From CAYVUI01 sp964454745 (GTDB lineage Bacteria > Planctomycetota > Phycisphaerae > Sedimentisphaerales > Anaerohalosphaeraceae), in the NCBI GenBank assembly GCA_964454745.1, contig CAYVUI010000062.1, positions 1-28,089 on the forward strand: 28,089 bases of DNA, written 5' to 3'. The position numbers and the translations under genes are program-made. Positions within the stretch are counted from its first letter, which is position 1; each line of letters opens with the position of its first letter. Below are positions 1-5,948 of the stretch, piece after piece. Below the pieces are notes generated by a model, which did not search any database, was not told the DNA's origin, and saw nothing but the letters and a program-made list of their open reading frames with translations.

Positions 1-417
1 TTCGATGGTTTCGGCCAGTCGCAGGGCGCCGTACATTGTGCCGTTGGTGTCGGCTCCGATGATCCAGATGGTTTTGTCCTGCGGGGTCCGGCGGATGGCA
101 AAGCCCTCGGGGCTGAGATCAGGCAGCGGGGCACCCTTGGATTTTTCGAGCAGGGTATCGATGATGTCCATATGGTGGGAGATCACGATCCGGGGGAAGT
201 CCTTGAACAGGGGCATCTGGGGCAGTTCGTGCTCCGAGACGAGGATTCCCTGTTTCATGATGGCGGCTTTGACCCTGGCGACGGCAAACAGGACCTGGGG
301 GGTCTGCTGCGAAGTGAAGATCAGGACCTTGTAGGGTAACTTTTTCTCCATTGCCGACAGCGTGGGCACAAAGAATGACAAAAGAACAATGACCAAAACA
401 GTTTTTCGCAGCCTCAT
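1..417 (-). CDS. Secreted glycoside hydrolase-like protein, N-terminal part (runs off left edge)
   Basis: This minus-strand gene starts at ATG 417 and stays open for 139 codons to the window edge, so its C-terminus is missing. A GGGAG ribosome-binding site lies 8 nt upstream of the start. The first ~22 residues are a typical signal peptide (basic MRLRK, then a hydrophobic stretch ending in LSA). Near residues 115-135 is GADTNGTMYGALRLAE, which resembles the end of the small alpha/beta domain that precedes the catalytic barrel in GH67 alpha-glucuronidase-like and GH20-like enzymes. That suggests an exported carbohydrate-active enzyme. The catalytic domain is outside the window, so substrate and exact family cannot be given. 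It is divergent from the thiamine operon. Confidence 0.65.
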   Translation of the reverse strand, partial: MRLRKTVLVIVLLSFFVPTLSAMEKKLPYKVLIFTSQQTPQVLFAVARVKAAIMKQGILVSEHELPQMPLFKDFPRIVISHHMDIIDTLLEKSKGAPLPDLSPEGFAIRRTPQDKTIWIIGADTNGTMYGALRLAETIE

Positions 418-605
418 AACCTATACTCCCGGTTTTGTATTTCGATTTCCATATCCACCGAACGCCCTGTTCGGCATTGTAAGAGACTTTGACCGCTCCT
501 GAACGGGTTTTGTCCAGACATTTCGAGCGCAGAGTCTCTTGTGTTCGTTTTCAATCCCTTTTTATTGTTTATATCGGATAAATCTCCTGAAATGGGGAGA
601 AAATC

Positions 606-634
606 TTGCTTTTTTACGGTCAGCCCGGTAGCAT
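606..634 (+). promoter_or_regulatory. Candidate sigma70-type promoter of the thi operon
   Basis: A TTGCTT -35 box at 606-611 is separated by 17 nt from a TAGCAT -10 box at 629-634. Initiation would fall about 20 nt before the TPP riboswitch. The spacing is ideal; the -10 matches the consensus moderately. Between 418 and 605 I see nothing else beyond the upstream region of the divergent gene. Confidence 0.4.
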
Positions 635-653
635 CGTTCGTATGAAAAGTAAA

Positions 654-751
654 TATGTTGTCAGGGGTGCCCTTTGGCTGAGATATCGCAGGTGCGATAA
701 CCCTTTGAACCTGATCCGGATTATGCCGGCGAAGGGAGTACAGGAAACATA
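654..751 (+). promoter_or_regulatory. TPP riboswitch aptamer (THI element)
   Basis: The conserved THI-box blocks are all present in order: AGGGGTGCC (from 663), GGCTGAGA (676 on), ACCCTTTGAACCTGATC (about 700-716) and ATGCCGGCGAAGGGA (723-737). Between the first blocks is a short P3-like hairpin (ATCGCA/TGCGAT). P1 can be drawn between 655-661 and 740-750 with a bulge. This class binds thiamine pyrophosphate and shuts down thiamine genes when it is abundant. Its position immediately upstream of thiF-thiS-thiG-thiH fits exactly. Confidence 0.95.
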
Positions 752-755
752 CACG

Positions 756-789
756 GCACATTGGGGCGCTTTCCTGGTGTGCTTTTTTT
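756..789 (+). terminator. Riboswitch-controlled intrinsic terminator
   Basis: GCACATTGGG (756-765) can pair along all 10 positions, including G-U pairs, with CCTGGTGTGC (773-782) around a 7-nt loop, and is followed by seven T residues (783-789). It lies between the TPP aptamer and thiF. CAGGAAA (741-747), in the P1 3' strand of the aptamer, is perfectly complementary to TTTCCTG (770-776) in the terminator, giving a mutually exclusive antiterminator. Confidence 0.85.
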
Positions 790-810
790 GTGCATTTGAC
801 GGGAGAAAAA

Positions 811-1428
811 ATGAATCGCGCAATGGCGTATTATGAGCTTCGCAACACGGTGGTCGGGATTGCCGGTCTCGGGGGGCTTGGGTCCAATGTGGCCACTGCG
901 CTGACGCGTCTTGGGGTCGGCAAGCTGGTGCTGGTCGATTTTGATACCATTGAGCACAGCAATCTTAACCGTCAGCAGTATTTCATGGACCAGGTCGGCC
1001 GGCCCAAGGTGGATGCGATGCTCGAGAATCTCGAGCGGATCAACCATTTGGGCATTGAGATGGTAGGGGTTCGCACGAAGTTAAAGCCCGATAATATCCC
1101 CGATATCTTTGGTGACGTGCAGGTTGTGGCTGAGTGTTTTGACCGTGCGGACCAAAAGCAGATGATCGCCGAGACGGTTTTGACAAGCATGCCCGACACT
1201 GTTTTGGTTTCGGCAAGCGGCCTGGCGGGGTACGGCAGGAGCAACGAGGTGCAAACGCACCGACTAAGCGACCGGCATATCCTCGTTGGGGATTTGGAAT
1301 CTGGGATTGGCCCCGGCAACGGGCTGACGGCGCCCCGGGTGGGACTGGTGGCGTATCACCAGGCCAATGCGATCGCGGAAGTGCTGATTGGTGAACTGAG
1401 TCGAGTAAAGGTGAGGCATCGAAGATGA
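811..1428 (+). CDS. thiF: ThiF, ThiS adenylyltransferase (short family)
   Basis: ThiF activates the C-terminal glycine of ThiS by adenylation so that sulfur can be loaded for thiazole synthesis. The 205-residue protein has the nucleotide-binding glycine loop AGLGGLGSN near residues 18-26 and the E1-like DFDTIEHSNLNRQ motif near 48-60, diagnostic of the ThiF/MoeB/E1 superfamily. It lacks the CxxC zinc motifs and C-terminal extension of E. coli ThiF, matching the short type found beside thiS/thiH in anaerobes. I chose ATG 811 because GGGAG sits 5 nt upstream; a GTG at 790 is in frame but lies at the end of the terminator T-tract. It is the first gene of the operon and overlaps thiS by an ATGA. 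Confidence 0.92.
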   Translation: MNRAMAYYELRNTVVGIAGLGGLGSNVATALTRLGVGKLVLVDFDTIEHSNLNRQQYFMDQVGRPKVDAMLENLERINHLGIEMVGVRTKLKPDNIPDIFGDVQVVAECFDRADQKQMIAETVLTSMPDTVLVSASGLAGYGRSNEVQTHRLSDRHILVGDLESGIGPGNGLTAPRVGLVAYHQANAIAEVLIGELSRVKVRHRR

Positions 1429-1637
1429 GCTTAGAGCTGAAGATTAACGGGCAGGTCAAGGTTTTTGACGGGGATGTGCCGGCGACGCTGGCCGAGCTGC
1501 TGTCGAAGATGGATATTGATGAGGCCACCGTGGTCGCGGAGATCGATTCTCAGATTATTCCGCGGGGGGATTTCGGACAAACGAGCCTGCATACGGGGCA
1601 AAATATCGAGCTGGTGCGTTTCGTCGGCGGCGGGTAA
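1425..1637 (+). CDS. thiS: ThiS, thiazole sulfur carrier protein
   Basis: ThiS is the ubiquitin-like carrier that delivers sulfur, as a C-terminal thiocarboxylate, to the thiazole synthase ThiG. The 70-residue product has the family's usual length and ends in FVGGG, giving the Gly-Gly tail that ThiF adenylates. It begins MSLELKINGQ, a typical first beta strand. Its ATG overlaps the thiF stop (ATGA), which indicates translational coupling of carrier and activating enzyme. No anomalies. Confidence 0.95.
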   Translation: MSLELKINGQVKVFDGDVPATLAELLSKMDIDEATVVAEIDSQIIPRGDFGQTSLHTGQNIELVRFVGGG

Positions 1638-1680
1638 CCGCGGGGGGTGGTAGGTATGTCTATTGAATACAAGGGTTTAT

Positions 1681-2475
1681 ATGAGTGATTTTATGGAAAA
1701 AAATGATGGCTTGATGATTGCGGGCAGGCGGTTTGATTCGCGGCTGCTGGTCGGGACGGGTAAGTTCAGCTCGAATGAGGTAATGGCCCGTGCGGTTGAG
1801 GCCAGCGGATGTGAGATCGTGACGGTGGCATTGCGGAGAGTGGATATCGACAACCCGGAGGATAATATGCTTGCGGCGATTGACCGCGACAAGTGCCAGT
1901 TGCTGCCCAATACCTCCGGGGCGCGGGACGCGGAAGAGGCAATTCGCCTGGCGCGGCTGGCGCGTGCGGCGTGCGGGGTTGAGTGGATAAAGCTCGAGGT
2001 GACGCCCGATCCGTACCATCTGCTCCCCGACGGGGGCGAGACATTGAAAGCAGCGCAAGTACTTGTGAAAGAAGGCTTTGTCGTTTTGCCGTATATCAAC
2101 GCGGATGCGATTTTGGCCAAACGGCTCGAAGAGGCGGGTACGGCGACGGTAATGCCGCTGGCCGCGCCGATCGGGACCAACAAGGGGCTCTGCACGCGGG
2201 ACGCGATTGAGATTATCATCGCACAGGCGTCGATCCCGGTGGTAGTGGATGCCGGGCTGGGGTTGCCCAGCCATGCCGCCGAGGCAATGGAAATGGGAGC
2301 CGACGCGGTGCTGGTCAATACGGCGATTGCGACGGCGAGCGACCCGGTGGCGATGGCGCAGGCCTTTGCGATGGCGACAAAGGCCGGGCGGATGGGCTTC
2401 CTTGCCGGCAGGGCGGCGGTGCAGCAAAGGGCCCAGGCATCGAGCCCGCTGACGGGCTTTTTACGGAATGACTAA
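1681..2475 (+). CDS. thiG: ThiG, thiazole synthase
   Basis: ThiG condenses 1-deoxyxylulose 5-phosphate, dehydroglycine and ThiS-thiocarboxylate sulfur into the thiamine thiazole. The protein is a TIM-barrel with the expected blocks: RLLVGTGKF near residue 21, EWIKLEVTPD with the Schiff-base lysine at about residue 104, MPLAAPIGTNKGL, and the phosphate-binding VVVDAGLGLPSHAAEAMEMGADAVLVNTAIA. I place the start at ATG 1681 because AAGGG is 5 nt upstream; a TTG at 1663 is in frame but less likely. The product is 264 residues, normal for the family. Its stop codon lies inside an inverted-repeat element (2474-2500) that separates it from thiH. Confidence 0.96.
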   Translation: MSDFMEKNDGLMIAGRRFDSRLLVGTGKFSSNEVMARAVEASGCEIVTVALRRVDIDNPEDNMLAAIDRDKCQLLPNTSGARDAEEAIRLARLARAACGVEWIKLEVTPDPYHLLPDGGETLKAAQVLVKEGFVVLPYINADAILAKRLEEAGTATVMPLAAPIGTNKGLCTRDAIEIIIAQASIPVVVDAGLGLPSHAAEAMEMGADAVLVNTAIATASDPVAMAQAFAMATKAGRMGFLAGRAAVQQRAQASSPLTGFLRND

Positions 2476-2500
2476 TTAAAGGGGTCAGGTACCTTTATTT
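2474..2500. repeat. Inverted-repeat element, left copy (IR1) bracketing thiH
   Basis: This 27-nt element is the reverse complement of 3661-3687 at 26 of 27 positions. Its core is GGGGTCAGGTACC. Each copy is itself a near-palindrome: a 9-bp A/T-rich stem (one mismatch here) around a 9-nt loop. It overlaps the thiG stop codon and ends 5 nt before the thiH ATG. No Shine-Dalgarno sequence remains before thiH. Confidence 0.9.
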
Positions 2501-2505
2501 GAAAT

Positions 2506-3666
2506 ATGTCTAAATCTTTTGTTGAAATTCTGGATAAAACAGGGCTGGATCGAGATGCCGGCTGGGCGAATCGCCTCGATTCGGTAACGAGATCCGAGGT
2601 AGAACGCGAGCTTGCCCGCGAGCCGGGTCGTTTTGATTTATCGCGGTTGGCAGTACTGATAAGCCCGGTCGCGGGGGAGTATCTCGAGCAGATGGCCCGA
2701 CAGGCGCAGGAGCTTACGCTGCGGCGGTTCGGGCGGACTGTGGGGATGTATGTGCCGTTGTATGTGTCCAATTACTGCATAAACCAATGCGAATACTGCG
2801 GTTACAATGCCCGGCACGAGGCGGCCCGGGTACGGTTGAGTGTGGATGAGGCGGTCGAACAGGCGAAAATTCTCGCAGAGATGGGATTTCGGGATTTGCT
2901 GCTGCTTAGCGGGGAGGACCCAAAATTTATTACCCCGGATTACCTGTGCGAGTTGGCCGAGCGGCTTAAGGGAATGTTCGCGAGCCTTTCTGTCGAGATT
3001 TATCCGCTTTCTCAGGCGAATTACGCGAAGATATGCAAGGCCGGGATCGACGGCGTGACGCTGTACCAGGAGACCTACGACCGCGGGGTCTACGAAAAAT
3101 ATCACAAAATCGGTCCCAAGGCGGATTTTGACCAGCGGGTGGACGCGGTCGAGCGGTATGCCGGCGCGGGGATGCGGCGTTTTGGCCTTGGGTCCCTGCT
3201 TGGCATCCATGACTGGCGGAAGGAAACGCTGGCGCTGGGTCTGCACGGGGATTACCTGATGCGGCGGTTCTGGCAGGGGCAGGTTTCGTTTTCGTTTCCG
3301 CGGATTCGCCCGGCCAGCCATGTGGAGGATACGTATCCGGATTTAGTCAGCGACCGCGAACTGGTGCAGATGATGCTTGCGCTGCGGCTTTGCTTTGCGG
3401 ATGCCGGGATCGTGCTGAGCACCCGGGAAAGCGCCGAACTGCGGGACCATATGATCGGGATTTGCGTGACGAAGGTCAGCGCGGGTTCGAAGACCAACCC
3501 CGGCGGCTACGGCGAGGATGGGGAAAAGGAATGCGAATCGAGCCGTCAGTTTGAGATCGATGACACGCGAAGCCCGGCCGAAATCGCGGAAATGATCCAA
3601 AAAAGCGGTAAAGAGGCGGTCTGGAAAGACTGGGACAGGGCGTTTACGGGGGAGCCGAACAAATAA
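2506..3666 (+). CDS. thiH: ThiH, 2-iminoacetate (dehydroglycine) synthase
   Basis: ThiH is a radical-SAM tyrosine lyase that cleaves tyrosine to p-cresol and dehydroglycine, the glycine imine used by ThiG; presence of ThiH rather than the oxidase ThiO suits an anaerobic or microaerophilic host. The 386-residue protein carries the radical-SAM cluster motif CINQCEYC (Cys 91, 95, 98), followed by GEDP and the C-terminal BATS-type region with CVTKVSAGSKTNPGGYG typical of ThiH. The ATG at 2506 has no visible ribosome-binding site because IR1 lies directly upstream, so translation probably depends on coupling or a weak site. The stop codon lies in the matching repeat IR2. Confidence 0.95.
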   Translation: MSKSFVEILDKTGLDRDAGWANRLDSVTRSEVERELAREPGRFDLSRLAVLISPVAGEYLEQMARQAQELTLRRFGRTVGMYVPLYVSNYCINQCEYCGYNARHEAARVRLSVDEAVEQAKILAEMGFRDLLLLSGEDPKFITPDYLCELAERLKGMFASLSVEIYPLSQANYAKICKAGIDGVTLYQETYDRGVYEKYHKIGPKADFDQRVDAVERYAGAGMRRFGLGSLLGIHDWRKETLALGLHGDYLMRRFWQGQVSFSFPRIRPASHVEDTYPDLVSDRELVQMMLALRLCFADAGIVLSTRESAELRDHMIGICVTKVSAGSKTNPGGYGEDGEKECESSRQFEIDDTRSPAEIAEMIQKSGKEAVWKDWDRAFTGEPNK

Positions 3667-3687
3667 AGGTACCTGACCCCTTTATTT
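3661..3687. repeat. Inverted-repeat element, right copy (IR2); possible bidirectional terminator
   Basis: This copy is a perfect hairpin: AAATAAAGG (3661-3669) pairs with CCTTTATTT (3679-3687) around a 9-nt loop. It supplies the stop codon of thiH on the plus strand (3664-3666) and of pgsA on the minus strand (3684-3682). Because both genes converge on it and both stem ends are A/T tracts, it could act as a weak bidirectional terminator; the low-GC stem argues for caution. Confidence 0.88.
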
Positions 3688-4344
3688 GTGGTCCTGTTCA
3701 AGGGAGATGCCCATTCCCGCGTCGACGGCTTCTTTGCGGGTGAAATACTGCACGCCGGACATGACGGTTGCAAAGATCATTACAGCGTAAACTCCCAGCG
3801 TTACCCACATTCCCCAACGTGCCACCGGTACATGGGCGACCTGGATCACGACGGTGCCGATCCCGAATATCTGGATGAACATCTTGAGCTTTCCCCATGC
3901 GTTGGCGGCAAACTGGATGCCTTTGGACTCGGCCCTTTGGCGGACGATGGTCACGAGCGTTTCGCGGGCGATGATAATCGCCGCGGCGGACCAGCGAAGG
4001 ATATGATTGCCGACCTCCCCGAGGCTGTCGGGGAAAAGCGTGGGCATACCGACCAGGGCAAAGCAGATAAATGAGCCGCAGACGAGCACTTTATCCGCCA
4101 GGGGATCCATAATCCGGCCGAACTTGCTGGTCACCTGGAAGAGGCGGGCGAGTTTGCCGTCGATGATATCCGTGATGCCGGTCAGGACGAACAGCACGAA
4201 GGCCCAGTCCATCCAGAGGGTAAAGAGCGTGACTTTCGGGCTGTAGAGGATCATTGCGAGAAACGCGATGGTAAGGATAAACCGTGCCCCGGTTATTGTG
4301 TTGGGGATATGTTTTACAATTTTTCTCTGGCCCGGTGTCAGCAT
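3682..4344 (-). CDS. pgsA: PgsA-type CDP-alcohol phosphatidyltransferase
   Basis: This membrane enzyme most likely transfers the phosphatidyl group from CDP-diacylglycerol to glycerol 3-phosphate, the first committed step toward phosphatidylglycerol. The 220-residue protein has the complete CDP-alcohol phosphotransferase signature, D59-x2-D62-G63-x2-A66-R67-x8-G76-x3-D80-x3-D84, with about five or six hydrophobic segments around it. The N-terminus (HIPNTITGARF) matches PgsA closely. It lies downstream of rimO on the same strand, 127 nt away, an arrangement common in bacteria. Its final codons and stop are inside IR2, so the repeat has probably reshaped the C-terminus. Other members of the superfamily are possible but less likely. 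Confidence 0.9.
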   Translation of the reverse strand: MLTPGQRKIVKHIPNTITGARFILTIAFLAMILYSPKVTLFTLWMDWAFVLFVLTGITDIIDGKLARLFQVTSKFGRIMDPLADKVLVCGSFICFALVGMPTLFPDSLGEVGNHILRWSAAAIIIARETLVTIVRQRAESKGIQFAANAWGKLKMFIQIFGIGTVVIQVAHVPVARWGMWVTLGVYAVMIFATVMSGVQYFTRKEAVDAGMGISLEQDHK

Positions 4345-4471
4345 TTTTATCTCTGTTTTTTATGCCCCGGCAGGGCGAATATCCTGAGTATTTACGGGAG
4401 TGTATCTTTTTTTGCGTATAAAGCAATGATTATTTGGGCTTTCGGCCCTGCACAATATGTTTTTGTTCGGA

Positions 4472-5854
4472 TTAGTTGATTTTTTCCACGATCAGGTCGT
4501 AGTCCTGTGTGCCTGAGATTCGCACGGGGATAATCTCGCCGGGATTTGGACGGAATTTTGCGGCTTTTTTGAGGATACAGTGGCTGTCGATCTCGGGTGC
4601 CTGGCCGGGGTGGCGCCCGAAGATACGTTTTTTCTCTGCGGTATCTACGATCATTTCGGTGGTTGTTCCGATTTTTTCTTCGTTCAGCTCGAAGGCGACC
4701 TGCTGCTGGGCGAGCATGAGGCGGTCGAGCCGCTGCTGTTTGGTATCTTCATCGACCTGGTCGGGCAGCTCAGCGGCCGGGGTGCCCTGTTCGGCGTAGT
4801 AGGAAAACGCGCCGAGGGCCTCAAAGCGGTATTTTTCAATCGCTGCAATAAGCGTATCAAAGTGGTCCTCGGTTTCGCCGGGGTAGCCGACGATCACAGT
4901 ACTGCGAAGTGTAAGGCCGGGGATTTTCTCCCGAAGTGTATGGATCAGCCGGTCGAGCGACTCGGCGGTATCCGGGCGGCGCATCGCGCGGAGGATATCG
5001 GTCGCAGCGTGCTGAATGGGCATATCAATATAGGGAACTACGATTTTGCTGTTGGCGAAGGTCTCGATGATGCGGTTCGTAATGCCCGAGGGGTTCTGGT
5101 ACATCACGCGAACCCAGCGGAGATTGGGGACGTCTTCAAGCTGTTCGAGCAGCTCGGCCAGGCCGTCTTTGAGCCCGAGGTCCGCGCCGTAGCGGGTGGT
5201 GTCCTGCGCGATGAGGTTCAGTTCCACGGCGCCGTGGTCGGCAAGTTCATGCGCCTCTTCGAGCACGGCTTCCATCGGCTTGGAGCGGAACGGACCGCGG
5301 ATTGAAGGGATCGTGCAAAAGGCGCAGGTTCGGTCGCAGCCTTCACTGATTCGCAGGTACGGGCTGTAGTGCGGGGTGATCAGCAGCCGCCCGGTATCCA
5401 TCGGTACGGAAACATTGTCAGACAAGGAGAGAATGCGGGGCGGGTTTGTCTGCTTTGCATCTTCGATGAGCTCTATGGCGATCTCATGAATTTTTCCGCG
5501 GTCGTTTAGGCCGACGACAGCATCGATCTGGGGGATTTTTTCAAAAAGTTCCGCCCCGATCCGCTGGGCAAGGCAGCCGGTGACGATAATTTTTTGGTTT
5601 TTGCGGTTTTGCTTTTTGCGGTCTACAATCTCTTGAATGGTATCGAGGGCTTCATCGACGGCCGGCTGGATGAATCCGCAGGTGTTGACGACAACGGCAT
5701 CAGCGTTATCAGTATCACCAGTGAGGGTCAGGCCCGCCTGGGTGAGCGCGGCAAGCATGGATTCGGCGTCGACGAGGTTTTTCGGGCAGCCCAGTGCGAC
5801 AAACCCTATCGTGTTTGTCCGGTTGTTTCTCTTGCTTTTACCTTTTTTTGCCAT
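4472..5854 (-). CDS. rimO: RimO, ribosomal protein S12 methylthiotransferase
   Basis: RimO adds a methylthio group to a conserved aspartate of ribosomal protein S12 using two [4Fe-4S] clusters. Domains in order: N-terminal UPF0004 domain with Cys 23, 59 and 94 (GCPKN, NTCGF, TGCLAQR); radical-SAM domain with CDRTCAFC (Cys 173, 177, 180) and SIRGPFRSKP; C-terminal TRAM domain from about residue 395. GCPKN and SEGCDRTCAFC favour RimO over the tRNA enzyme MiaB. A short basic N-terminal extension (MAKKGKSKRNNR) precedes the domain. Length, 460 residues, is normal. A small GGGC/GCCC hairpin (4436-4448) lies downstream but lacks a U-tract. The gene diverges from the secretin gene. Confidence 0.95.
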   Translation of the reverse strand: MAKKGKSKRNNRTNTIGFVALGCPKNLVDAESMLAALTQAGLTLTGDTDNADAVVVNTCGFIQPAVDEALDTIQEIVDRKKQNRKNQKIIVTGCLAQRIGAELFEKIPQIDAVVGLNDRGKIHEIAIELIEDAKQTNPPRILSLSDNVSVPMDTGRLLITPHYSPYLRISEGCDRTCAFCTIPSIRGPFRSKPMEAVLEEAHELADHGAVELNLIAQDTTRYGADLGLKDGLAELLEQLEDVPNLRWVRVMYQNPSGITNRIIETFANSKIVVPYIDMPIQHAATDILRAMRRPDTAESLDRLIHTLREKIPGLTLRSTVIVGYPGETEDHFDTLIAAIEKYRFEALGAFSYYAEQGTPAAELPDQVDEDTKQQRLDRLMLAQQQVAFELNEEKIGTTTEMIVDTAEKKRIFGRHPGQAPEIDSHCILKKAAKFRPNPGEIIPVRISGTQDYDLIVEKIN

Positions 5855-5909
5855 GGCGGGGCCTATAATAACATATTTTTTTGAAATCTACGAATAGTTT
5901 ACAGAACAA

Positions 5910-5937
5910 TTGGCCGCTTAGCCGAATACTATATAAA
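5910..5937 (+). promoter_or_regulatory. Candidate promoter of the secretin-like gene
   Basis: TTGGCC (5910-5915) and TATAAA (5932-5937) are separated by 16 nt. Transcription would start only a few nucleotides before the GTG/ATG at 5946/5949, and no Shine-Dalgarno sequence is visible, so a leaderless or near-leaderless mRNA is possible. Confidence 0.4.
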
Positions 5938-5948
5938 ATGCACGTGTG

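Noticed and set aside
606..836. 76-residue plus-strand ORF before thiF
   Set aside because: It runs straight through the TPP aptamer and its terminator and overlaps thiF in another frame; the sequence is explained by RNA structure.
3661..3687. Strong intrinsic terminator for thiH
   Set aside because: The stem is mostly A/T with two G/C pairs, and the same element occurs upstream of thiH inside the operon, where a strong terminator would be harmful; it is listed as a repeat with possible weak terminator function.
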